Positions 1 through 11,037 of a DNA stretch of 64,000 nucleotides are shown here, one piece after another; position 1 is the first letter of the stretch, and the number at the start of each line of letters is the position of its first letter. Source of the DNA: Paulownia fortunei (Eukaryota > Streptophyta > Magnoliopsida > Lamiales > Paulowniaceae); contig CM033109.1 in assembly GCA_019321725.1 (NCBI GenBank), positions 23,219,993 to 23,283,992 on the forward strand. The letters are read 5' to 3'. The translations under genes and the position numbers were made by a program. The notes below the pieces were generated by a model. The model was given only the letters and a program-made list of their open reading frames with translations, did not search any database and was not told where the DNA came from.

Positions 1-1160
1 GTAAGTACTTTTATTACTTATTTTTTGTTTGGTTTGTGTAAATTAATGAACCTCTCTACTTCTAATTAGGTGTCCATGCATCCCACAACAAAGTGATGTA
101 TCTATGTTTTAAGGTTATATTATACGGAGGTATTCTTAGCTTCGACTCAACGTAAGTATCTTCGAATATATGAATATTGAGGTCAACCGTTTTCCATAAT
201 TTTATACCCAAAAAAGAAGAAAAAAAGAAATTAGACTATTCATTCTCACTTTAACATAACTTTGATAATCAGAGTTTTGCGTGCGGGGTAGGAAAGACAG
301 TCTCCTTACCTACCCCGACTAATCTTTGTTTTTCTCCAAAAAAATAAAAATAAAATGAAAAGAGAGAGAGGGAGAGAGAAATAAAACAATTCCAATTGGA
401 GATCATACAAAAGTATGATGGCTTATGAAGAAAAAAATGCTGTAATGATGTTGACCGGTATACAATAAACCAAGATTAATTGATGATTACTCGATAAAAA
501 AATGTAATAGTAATACAACATTGTATTTTTGTTAATTTTGCTCGTGAAATTGTCACGAGAACGGATCAATTTTCTTCCTTTGTGTGGTTAGTTTTCGGAC
601 AATTCTAGATAAATATTGAGGTCATATCATTCATTTTCAATAGTATTTCTGGATTGATGAATGAGTCATTGTTTGCATCATAAAGAGTTGTTAAAAATAT
701 CGGGGGTTGACCAAACAAAAATCATCCGACATTCAAGTTAGTTTAATTAATTGTGTAATTTTTAATAATAAAGCATGAGAGTATTTAAAGTGAAAAGTTT
801 TTGTGGATTTAAATTTTATGATTTTATTGGGCTTAATTTAAACTTTATAGTTAAATTTGTATATTATTTTGTAAACCTCATAAACTTAGCTTTTCAAAAA
901 AAAAAATTATTCTTGCTTATAATCCTAATATATTGATGACCCATCATATATATATATATATATATAAATGAATATGTCTCTAAAATTCTATGCAATTGCC
1001 AATTGGTAATGGAGAAACCAAAAGTCTAGAGCAAGTTGTAGATTGGAAACAAATTATTGTTATCTTTCTGGGTGGGGGGTGGGGGTTTATGAATTAGAGA
1101 TGATGATGTTTCATTTTTGTCAGTTAATTGGCAAAGAGCATGTGCCACCATATGCACTTC
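1..1160. other. AT-rich intergenic DNA, left edge
   Basis: No coding exon is recognisable on either strand. The stretch is AT-rich with a short purine run near 360-382 and a TA microsatellite near 947-966. A G-rich patch near 1070-1086 has several G runs. The first bases form a good splice-donor consensus (GTAAGT), but no following exon was found, so this is probably chance. Confidence 0.6.
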
Positions 1161-1164
1161 CTGC

Positions 1165-1245
1165 ATACTAACATGCATGCTAGATGTCGTCACGTGACCT
1201 AAACCTCCATATGCAATCTTGGTGACTTCGGTCCTATATATAACA
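1165..1245 (+). promoter_or_regulatory. Promoter-like cluster: RY element, G-box and TATA box without a gene
   Basis: An RY element (CATGCATG, 1172-1179) is followed by a palindromic G-box (GTCACGTGAC, 1189-1198). A TATA-like stretch (CTATATATAA, 1234-1243) lies about 40 bp further on. RY plus G-box near a TATA box is the layout of seed-maturation promoters bound by B3 and bZIP factors. Downstream on + there is only a five-codon ATG frame at about 1294 running into a GTAAGT, and no recognisable protein. It may be a promoter relic, or the first exon may be very short. Confidence 0.35.
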
Positions 1246-1639
1246 CATACCTTGGATCCAATCCAAATCTAAACTTGGTTCTACTTATATAAATGAATGT
1301 TATTCTGTAAGTAGCCACATTTATTGCCTTCTTTTTCTTATGGAATGACTTATGAAAAATATACAATAAAAAAAAATATATCTTCATTTGACTATGGGTT
1401 TAGCCAATGGGGTTGGAGGGTGCAACCAACCCCCTTGATGAAAATAAAATGGAAATCTTGACTCCGCCGTTGCATTTGACCATTTTGCCCATTGAAGCCC
1501 CCTAATTCTTATAGGCATTTAGAGCTTATAATTATCAGAGATCTTGGTTGTTATTGATTAATCTCATACTTGGACCCCACGTGATAGAAACATTTTCTAG
1601 CAAAGAAATTCAAATTCGAGTTTATTCGAATTTAAATTA

Positions 1640-1980
1640 ATAAATTACACTTGTTATGTAATTAATGCACGTAATAAGAAAAATAATCAATTATATAACA
1701 AATGCAATAACACTTGCTATATAATTAGTGATTTGAGATATGCTGACTTCGGTAATGTATATCGAATGAGCATCTCACCACACATTTTTTACATATCAAC
1801 GTGTATATGTGTTTGAATATATGTAAATATACGGTGAAATGTATATTTGGAATGTAAATCATCGAATATATCATTTACAATATCATAATTAATTGAGTTA
1901 GATCTGACCAAACTCACTCTGGTAAAAATATCAATCATATAACAAATGCAATAACACTTGTTATATAATCATTTGAGTTT
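1640..1980. repeat. Pair of short hairpin-forming repeats
   Basis: A segment of about 40 bp occurs twice, near 1687-1726 and 1932-1970. Its outer parts are inverted copies (TTATATAACAA against TTGTTATATAA) around AATGCAATAACAC, so each copy can fold into a hairpin. The nature is unknown; a small inverted-repeat element is likely. Confidence 0.4.
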
Positions 1981-4180
1981 GATCAAATTCAAATTGAAAA
2001 TTTTATCCTATGCGGACCCAAATTTTTAAAGAGATTCTTTTTTTTTTTTTTATAAAACATAGGTGGAGTTGATTTACTTGTAAGAACAAAATATTAAAAA
2101 CTTAAAAGATGTGAATTTCAACGTGTAATAATCTAACATTATTATCTTCTTCATTTCTTGGGTAGATCTTCCGCATTTCACGGTATTATAAATGAAAGTC
2201 TCCTAAAAAAAAATACAAAATATACAAGTTTTTATATTAGTAGTATTAATAAATGTGTAGAGTGGAAAACTGTAGTGTTGAAAATGTTTACCCACACACA
2301 TATCCCAAGAATTCCAACGTGTGTTTGACCGAACCAAATTGTAAAAATTCTGCAATATTTGGGGCTTCCTGCGCCTCAATCCTTGGTCCTTCCGACTTAT
2401 GAGGGCTGTGCTTCTGCTTCCATGTCTTATTTTGTGTTGTCTCATAAAAAATCTCTTACCAAAATTAATCACTGTGGCTTGATTAAGTGAGTTGTCCATG
2501 ATCTAGAAACATTGAATATTCCAAAGGGAATATACCCTTTCTTGTTTGTCGATAGCCAACTACCTACTGATGAATCAAGTTAGGTCGCGAGTGCAGATCA
2601 ATTAAGTATGTTGAATTTAAATCCTTGAACTAAACTTCAATCGCGCCTTTTGAGCTCGAGCTTATGGGTCACGGGGTTTTTAATATTTTTTTCTATTGTT
2701 TGTTGTGTTTAAGTAAATTACAAGAATATAGAATGTAAATGTATAATTATTCATAAACAATCCAATGGTATTGATATATATCTACACAATTTGCTCATTT
2801 TATCGATACTAATGGAATGTAATTATTCAATATGCTAGAATCCACGTATTTCTGTTTGAATTGTGTCTTGACCCAAACCTTGATTTGGGGCGATTCTAAC
2901 TCTAAACTCATTGATAATATTATGCATCTCTTGATAAAATTTAATATTATAAAAATATTTGTGTACCTGATCATTTGTTACATGTGTGATTATCGTCTAT
3001 AAATATCCTTTAATTATTACAATAAATGAATAATAAGACTTTTATATTTTTCTTATACTAGTTCGTATTTGATTTATTATTTTTTTCGAACCCAATTAAC
3101 TTAAGCATCAAAATTTTTTAATTGGGAACATCTCAATAAATCTAACATTTTTTTGAATATAGGTTAACTTGACTAACAAGGCCCCAATCTCCAATCTCGA
3201 GTCGAGCAACATCAAGTATGTGTTACCAACAATATAAAGAAAAGAAGTGCCGGTTGATGGGAATTTGAACTATTACATTTACTTTGGACCAAACAAAATC
3301 TAAATACAACACCTAATAAATTGTTTAGGAGAAGTAATCTTTATACTAAATGTAGATCAATTCTCCAACAAAGGTAGAAACTAAAAAAACATCCCAATCT
3401 ATAATTAACTGCAGGATAGTTGTCATTAGAGCAGCAATTAGTGATTATGGAATTTGATTGCCACTAATACAACGCCCTTAATCAGTATCTTTAGTTTACT
3501 CCTATGATGTTAATACAAAGGTTGTTAATTTGGGTGCGCAACAAAGTAAGGTAAACAATGGGGCTCGGAGGGGGAGTAAAATGTTTGACTAGGGCACTAG
3601 GGTGCCAAAGTTGTCGACTTGTCGGTTAAGGCCATATTATAGGCGTGCACTAAATCAAGCCCACTGTTTAGTTATAGATAATTATGGCTTAATCATTAAC
3701 AGTTTATGCTTTTTTTTTTTTCTTGTATATTTCTTATCTCATTGATATTGGTAATTAAAATATTAAGGGCACAATAGTCATTTTGGTGTTGGGTGAATAT
3801 GCCTTTTGCTCATGTTAGTTGGCCAAATTGTTACGTAATGATTTGAAATCGATCGCAAAAAATTCGTATGAACTTAATTTTAAAAATATAATAGATTAAT
3901 TTTAAATAAAAAAATTCGTTCGATAAAATTTAAAATTAAATTTGAGATCGACTCGATTATTAAAAAATTATATATAAAAAGATTAAATTAATCGAACTCA
4001 ATTTATATTATTTGGAAGAAGTACCTATTTTGTTTATCTCTGGTATGCTTGCAGCATAATGAAATACCAACACATTTTAGTAAATTATATTTGAGTCCTT
4101 TTCCTCCAAATATAGGGGGACCCATGAAATCAGCTATGTCATATGGCATTAATAAAATCATTGTCCAAATTTTCAATTTA
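1981..4180. other. Intergenic DNA without recognised genes
   Basis: AT-rich sequence with poly-T and poly-A runs. The longest minus-strand frame (2203-2499) has no recognisable domain and low-complexity ends, so I treat it as chance. Around 3840-4010 the text resembles the dispersed repeat family described at 4560-4890. Confidence 0.5.
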
Positions 4181-4283
4181 GCATATTGTTAACGTTGGGA
4201 AGGCACCGACGGCACCAAACGGCCACATGGTTGTGTAAGGCACAGGAATATTGTCCTATTTTGCAAATATTGAATAGAATGAA

Positions 4284-4505
4284 TACCACAAGTCATACCC
4301 TAAAATTGAGTTTGGCAATTTCTAACCAATCACAGAGTTACAAGTCGATGTGGGTGATTTCGATCAATTACAGAATAATTGAATTTATACTTAGTACCAC
4401 AAGTTATAGTCTAAATTTGAGTTTGCCGATTTCTAACCAATCACAGAGTTTGACATCGGTTAAGATGATTTTGAACAAATACAGAATAATTAAATTTATA
4501 CTCAT
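4284..4505. repeat. Tandem duplication, about 111-bp unit, two copies
   Basis: Copy one (4284-4394) and copy two (4395-4505) share phrases such as TTTCTAACCAATCACAGAG and ACAGAATAATTGAATTTATA with scattered mismatches. A 111-codon open frame spans both copies, but it is explained by the duplication of a stop-free stretch and not by a gene. Confidence 0.7.
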
Positions 4506-4559
4506 TAATTTACATTTTTAAAAAATAATAAATTATAAAATCAAAACGATTACATTTAT

Positions 4560-4890
4560 CATGCGATTAATTGAATTCAATCAAACTATAAATAAACATG
4601 AGACAGATTCAAATTTGAACTCGTCTTACTTGAGATGAATTTCGTGGAACCCATCCCGTCCTGTTTAATTTTTTACTTTTATTTTAATGTATTTATGTAA
4701 TATTATTTTACAGTGATGTTATCTTTAAAATATATATTTTTTATATTTTTAAAATTATAAAGTGGGATCTAACTCGAATTCACAACCTCGACAAGTTTGG
4801 GACAGATCCGAATCCTTAAAAAATTTTAACGGGACTAATTTTGAATTTTAACAAATTTGACCTCATCTCTCGCACCGCTGTCATCCCAAA
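4560..4890. repeat. Dispersed repeat, member of a three-copy family
   Basis: Contains the phrases GGGATCTAACTCGAATT, GACAGATCCGAATCC and AAATTTTAACGGGACT and ends with GTCATCCC. Related text occurs at 59170-59570 and 62935-63215. The family looks like a non-coding plant dispersed element; no terminal repeats were resolved. Confidence 0.45.
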
Positions 4891-6190
4891 ATAAAACTAA
4901 GTTTGAACGTGAATTTATCATTAATTGAGCTTCATTTTCTACTTAAATAATTTTTTCATCTCCCAAATGCTAATTATGTCATAGGCCAATGCAATATAGT
5001 TAGCTTGTTAACATCGGATGCTAATTATTATTAATTGATTGATTAGTATAACGATTTGTTCAGAGGTCCATCTCTTTTTTTTTCTTCTTCTAATATGAAT
5101 CTTATGACAGGTGAGACCGTGAGAGTGTCCAAGTGCTTAATTTCAACAAAGTACAATTAGCTGGAGTTGCTAATTAATTTGGTCAATTAGGAATCAGAGG
5201 CCTGCACGTTTTTGTTTTTGCATGAATAATAAAGGCCAGGAGGAATGAGGATACACATATAAGGAAAAATAATTTTTTTTTTCCATATAAGGAAAAATAA
5301 TTGTACATAATAAAATAAAAGATTCACAGTTGGGAAAGGTGTGCCCTAAGATGGGGAAAAAAATAAAAAACTAAAAAAAGTATTTCGACGATGGTGAAAT
5401 AATAAAGGGAGTTGATATTAGCATTTCAAATAGACTACTATTGTTGAAAATTATATTATATATTATTTGATAATAAAATGAGCAACGAGCGCTTGTAATA
5501 ATTTTTGGAATGCATTGATGATTATGTTTTTTAAGATTTTAATTTTAAAAATCTATAAATTTGGGAGATTTGCACTCTTCTCCCCTTTGAGGTTTGATAA
5601 AATTTACTCTGAAACAATGAAACGTAACACTTGCCCTTTCAATATAATGTGGTTTTTCATTAATAATTTTTTATTTTTTATTTTTTTCCCTTCTTTTTAA
5701 CCGTTCTTTTTATTTTTTTTTACTCTCTTCTTAGGAAATTACTATTATGTTTCTTCTTTTTCTTTTTCTGGAGGTGATGGGAATGGGCTAGTGATGGGTA
5801 CGGTGATCATAGTTCGATTTTAATATTTTTATTAATTTTAAATTAAATTATAATGTATAGAAAAAATTCTCAAATTGCCATTTGTGGAATAACACCGAAT
5901 GTGTGGTTTTGAGTGATATTTCAAATAATTTTTAAGTTGATTATTCCTAAAACTTAAATAAATAATTTTTTTTAATAAAACAAAATAACATGCAGTGGTC
6001 TCAAAAGTTACATTTTTTCCGCAAGTAATAAAAGCATATTCAAAATGATTAAGTTAAAAAAAATACTTCAACAAAAGCTATCAATCAAGATATCATATTT
6101 AATGAACAAAGCTACCAACCAAGCTATCATATTTAATGAACATGTTTGATTAGATTTCAACGAAAAGATACATCCAATATACTAAAATAT
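4891..6190. other. AT-rich intergenic DNA
   Basis: No gene seen. There is a short direct duplication near 5257-5302 (CATATAAGGAAAAATAAT twice) and another near 6069-6141 (GCTATC...ATATCATATTTAATGAAC twice). Poly-T and poly-A runs explain the small open frames. Confidence 0.5.
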
Positions 6191-6194
6191 CTGT

Positions 6195-6415
6195 AAGGTT
6201 GCATTTGAAAAAAATAATTTGAATTTGAGTGAAGAATTTAAAAAAAATATTTTAAATAATTCTATATAAAATGAATTTAAAATCCACTTTAAAACTAAAA
6301 AAATAGCTCAAAATAAAAATTCAAAGATTTAAAATTTATTTTATTAATAGATTATTCAAACAAGTTAAATAAAATCTTTATTTTCAAATTCATCAATACA
6401 AATGAAATTTAATAA
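6195..6415. mobile_element. MITE-like element, copy 1 of a family
   Basis: Begins with GGTTGCATTTGAAAA and ends near CAAATGAAATTT, with an interior rich in AATTTGAAAT-type words. Similar ends (TTGTTTGGATT or TTGTGTTTGATT on the left, CAAACGCAAC or CCAAATGTAAC on the right) occur at 20035-20265 and 50166-50395. The three appear to be related non-autonomous terminal-inverted-repeat elements. Superfamily not assigned. Confidence 0.35.
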
Positions 6416-7345
6416 AAAATAAAAAAATCAATTAAACTAGTGCAGATTAGGCCGATGGGGCTAGGGGAGGCCTGGGTTGGAAGAAAAAAGAATGGTGTAA
6501 AAGAATAAAAATGAGAATTAATGGATAAGGTATTAAGAGAAATTCACATTAAATTGAGGGGATAACTATTATGTTTTATTATTTTAGAAAGATGGTAAGT
6601 ATTACAATTTTTTTATTCACATATAAATTGTTACCTAACTCATAATTTAGGAAGACAAAGTGATCTTGCTCGGTTCGAGATCAGATATGAAATCCAGTAT
6701 AGTTTGGTTCAATTTTTGAAAATTAAATTAATTTATATTTAAAAATACATTAAACTTATTAGCGTGACTTTCAATTAAAATCTTCTAATGTTCAGTTAGA
6801 TTGTGTTCGTAAAATGATAGAGAGCTAATACAAATAAGTATAAGTAAAATATTAAGAGTCACGTTACTTATTTATAATATTTATTGACAATTATTTAATG
6901 CAAACCACGTGATTATACAGACAAATGACGTCATTATATTGGGTTTCTTTAGAACACATATAGTATTATTAACGGCTTGTAATTCAAGTCGATTCAAATC
7001 CTTGAATTCAAATCGGGTCACAATCAATATAATTTTGACATATTTAATAAATATGCTTTACTTAGGAGAGCAACATAAATAAATCATGCTTACATACATT
7101 GTATATATTACTTTATAAGATTCGTCAATAAGTTCTCAATGCATATCTTGTTATAATTCTACAAACTTAAATAATTGAGGTGTACTTGGACAACTTTAGT
7201 TGTAACTACCTTATTTTATTAAATGAGAATAGAAAAATCCACATTTTTATTATTTTCTATTAGCTCCTGGATATTTTTCTTCCTGTTTTGACAATCATGA
7301 ATTTTGCCTGAGTACAAAGCCACACTGCTAAATGATAGGAAAATT

Positions 7346-7701
7346 GGGCATTGTTTGGTAATTATTTTTGAAAAACATTTTCCTTATCCCAAAATATAAA
7401 AAACTATTTGGGAAAAAAGTTTTGGGATATTACAATTTTATTCTCAAAAATATTTATCAATAATTATCTTAATCAAATGATTATATATTCTATTCTGACC
7501 TCACTAATTACAAAAAAAAAAAAAAAATATTAACAAGATATTTAAAATTAAAAATATTTATTAAAATATATTAAATTATTTTTTCGCAACAAAATATTCA
7601 AATATATGATCATTCTTCACACATTTTTCAATATCAATACTTAAAATATATTTTTAAATATTTTTCTCATAATACCGAAAATAACACCAAACAAAACCTT
7701 G
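7346..7701. mobile_element. MITE with imperfect terminal inverted repeats
   Basis: The left end GGGCATTGTTTGGTAATTAT and the right end (reverse complement AAGGTTTTGTTTGGTGTTAT) match over the core TTGTTTGG and flanking bases. The interior is AT-rich with no coding potential. The TTGTTTGG-type termini resemble hAT-like MITEs of plants; no clear target duplication was found. Confidence 0.4.
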
Positions 7702-10590
7702 GGTTTTTAGCGCAAATTATTCCAATAACTAAGGCAATAATAAAAACAAATTGGGATAAGCAAATTAAGGGCACAGAAACCACCGACGAGATAGATTTTT
7801 GAAGAGTTTTGGATGCAACAGCAAATCTCGCAATTTCCTGCGCTGCTTTCAGCCCAATTTCTTTCTTTTGACTAAAGTGGGCAAATAATAAAAAATAAAA
7901 AAATAGAGGGGGCTACAGATAATTTTCAAAAGAAACTAAAGAGCGAGCCTAATACAATTCTATATCCTACTTTTCTTCTTGAATTTAGTGGATTGGTTTA
8001 AACTATTTCCACTTGGAGTTGTGGTCACTCTCCAAAACCAATTGTGAATTATTTTTTTTTAGTAAAACAATCAAATAAATAGTTATTTAAAAAAAAGTTA
8101 ATTAATTAAAAATTAGTAATTAATTATCAATCAATAATTAACTATATGATGTTGTATGAAGTGAGGAGACGTCCCACTGTAAGATATTGTCCGTTTTAGT
8201 CCCATCCTGCGGGGATTAAATCCTAACTTTTTAAAAGGCATTTTATAACGCACAAATCACTCTTTACACACGATATTGAACAAATTCCCTCTATATCAAC
8301 TACACTTCCATGAGAGGAGTAGTGTGCTGGAGCACTCTATTGGAGACGATGCCAATTTAATGCGGTATGGAGTGAGCATCCATCCTGCTATAAGATATTA
8401 TTCGCTTTGGTCCAATTTTATGGAGGATCACGTCACATTCTCACACTTTTATAAAGCCAGTTCCAGGAAAATGAATATTTTCCACTATATATACACACAA
8501 ATCACTTTCTACACATGATGTTGAACCCGGATCCCGTCCACATTTTTAATGCGACTTTAATTTACAAGCTCTAATTTAACTACTAAATCTTTCATTTGAA
8601 TAAGTGAGGAAAGCACTAGAAAACTTTTTTATTTTTTCTATTATATCTTCTACTTTTTAGCATAACATGAGAAAAATCCCTATAGTTGCAAGATATATTT
8701 TGTTAATTGTTATACACATTTTAATTCTTATTTATTATCATAACTTAAAATTTTTAAAGTCTGTATTATTTTTGTAAATGGGAAAATAAAAGGACTGTTT
8801 ATTTTTATTAATCTTACATGTTATTCTCACTTTATTTAATTAATAACATCAAGGATAGTGTTTCCTTTTACGGTAGACTTTTCATTAAGTTAATTTTTGG
8901 ATGGATTTTCTGCCACAAACCTTGATAAAAATTCAATATCGATGGATTTTCTTTGATGATTGCTAACTCTCGCATTATTGGTGGAATTATAAAAATGGGA
9001 TGTGGATATTTTATTTGTGCTTTTTTATTTATTTATTTAGGTTATACTACTAATAACAAAGATGAAATTTAGGCGTTAAGAGAACACTTATTTCGGCTAA
9101 CAAATTAAATAAAAATCTTTTCGCACCATATTTAAATAAAGTGAAGAAGTGAAGGTCAAACAATGATATATGATATTTCCCTTTAAGTAAAAAAAATTAG
9201 TTTAAAGGGTAATTTAGTCCTTGAAAAGTTTGAAAATTCAACTCCTCATCATGTGAGCCGTTTGCAATATAAAAAAGTTGGGGGCATGAGTGTGAAAAAA
9301 AAAAAAGATTTATATAGTGCAGAAATCAGCATTATACTATGTTTCAGATTCTTCTTAATTGACTCAATCCATGTAACTTTAAATAGGTCGTTTCCTTAGG
9401 TGCCAACTTAATTGCCTAAATCTATGTAATCAAACACTTATATCACATTTAGTGGCAAATAATTTTACCATCAAAATTGAAATGAAAAATGTAATTATTC
9501 AAATTAAAATAAAGTTTCAAGTTTTCCAAAAACATGATTTTTTCATTTGATTTTTTATTACTTATTCGTATATTTGTCATCAATATATTTGATTTCATTT
9601 TCGAAAATGCATTTTCAAGGGTATTGTCCTTTGATGGGTTCGACATGGACTCTTATGTTAACCTATTATTTTCAAATTACTAATATTTCAAAATTTGGCC
9701 TACTTCTAAAACAAATTTAAAGGTATATCCAAGTTTTTTTCTCTTTGTTTTCATATACCAAATGCACTTGCCTAGATGAAAAACTATATTATAAATATTT
9801 AATTCAGACATATTTTTATTTTTTTAAGAACCTACTAAATAAACTTCTTCAAGAACATTTTTGAAAACACCATATTCACTAAAATGAAAATAAATTTTCA
9901 AAAATAAAACCAAACATAACCTCTTCTAATATTTGAATATTCCTGACCTCACAAATATTAGAACTACAACTAATTCCTACTTGTATGTGTTGGTATGCTT
10001 GTTACACTTGTTGAATGGTAAGCCCTTCTTCTTGAACTTTCTTTGCTGTTCCTCACATGAATCTTGCAAAACTGCAACTTTTCTTCACCTATATATACTT
10101 ACAATTTTTCAGACAATTCAAGGGCTGGTTATTTTTACCTTAAAATTTCACATTTTTTTGCCTTAAAATATGACTACTTGACTAGGTAATTCCAAGTGTC
10201 CTATATCAATGGCATCAATCATATGTGATGCACAATCAATTGAAGTAATGGAACATGCCAAAAAGCCTCCATTCAAAGTTACCTGTTAATTCAGTTCATC
10301 AATCTACAATTATATGATACCACATTGTTGGGTCACTCTGTCTTTTGGCATGGCATGACATCAATAATTCTTTATCGGAACCCCGGTGGTGCCGGAATCC
10401 ATCTCCGGTCGACTGGAAGTTTGCCCATTTTTGGAATATTAATATTAAACCCTTTTGAAATTCAAGGGAAAAAAAATAAATATTAAATTAAAATAAAAAT
10501 TCAAATTGTTTAAAGACACCAAGCAACTTATTTACTTATCCTTGAAAAAAGACGAGAGTTAACAGCAACAGGAAGTCCAATCAGACTAAA
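7702..10590. other. Gene-free DNA upstream of CSLA, with a duplicated segment at 8165-8540
   Basis: No exon recognised. Between 8165 and 8540 a segment occurs twice in direct orientation: TAAGATATTGTCCGTTTTAG (about 8180) against TAAGATATTATTCGCTTTGG (about 8391), and CACAAATCACTC against CACAAATCACTTTC further on. The 80-codon frame at 8276-8518 lies inside this duplication and is rejected as a gene. The last kilobase (9600-10590) is the presumed distal promoter of CSLA. Confidence 0.5.
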
Positions 10591-10597
10591 TATTGAC

Positions 10598-10604
10598 TAT
10601 AAAA
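10598..10604 (+). promoter_or_regulatory. TATA box of the CSLA gene
   Basis: TATAAAA lies about 30 bp before a pyrimidine-rich stretch (10630-10693, with a CT run at 10667-10683) typical of plant transcription starts. Inferred start of transcription is about 10630, giving a leader of about 400 bp. Confidence 0.6.
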
Positions 10605-10694
10605 CCTCTTTCATTTCTTCTCACTCACTTACTCCATATTACTCACTAGCTCCACTCTCCCTCAACTCCTCTCTCTCTCTCTCCTCTGCTCACA

Positions 10695-10944
10695 ATGCAG
10701 CAATACTTCTCTGTCTCTCTTCTATTCTGATGCAATAGAAAGAAACAAGAAGTATTCCTCGGTCAAAACTGGAAGTAGAAGGAGCAGAGATTGGGTTGCA
10801 AAAATTGGGATCTGCAACTCTTTAATTAGCCTAAGCCCTTCAAAATTTGAAGCATATTTTCTGCTTTGAAGTTCAATTTCTTCTACCATATCCCAAGTAC
10901 ATTGTTTTCTATTCCATTTTTTGGAGATGCAGCAGATCTATTGA
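10695..10944 (+). promoter_or_regulatory. Three short upstream ORFs in the CSLA leader
   Basis: The leader holds ATG frames at 10695-10730 (11 codons), 10730-10738 (2 codons, ATG overlapping the previous stop as TGATG) and 10927-10944 (5 codons). All end before the main ATG at 11038. If the transcript starts at the TATA box above, all three are in the mRNA and could lower or tune translation. Confidence 0.45.
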
Positions 10945-11037
10945 GTTACTGAGATTCTATAAAACAGAGAGCGAAAAACAGAGCAATTCCCTGTTTTCAC
11001 TTTCCCCTGTTTCTTGATTCAAACAAGAAAGTCCAGA

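Noticed and set aside
1..10. Splice-donor consensus GTAAGT at the very first base
   Set aside because: No acceptor followed by a recognisable exon was found; probably coincidence or the tail of a gene outside the window that cannot be shown.
2203..2499. 98-codon minus-strand frame
   Set aside because: No domain, low-complexity end, no splice or promoter context.
8276..8518. 80-codon plus-strand frame
   Set aside because: Lies inside a local direct duplication of non-coding sequence.
11014..11037. Upstream extension of the CSLA frame
   Set aside because: It begins with TTG, not ATG; the family start fits the ATG at 11038.
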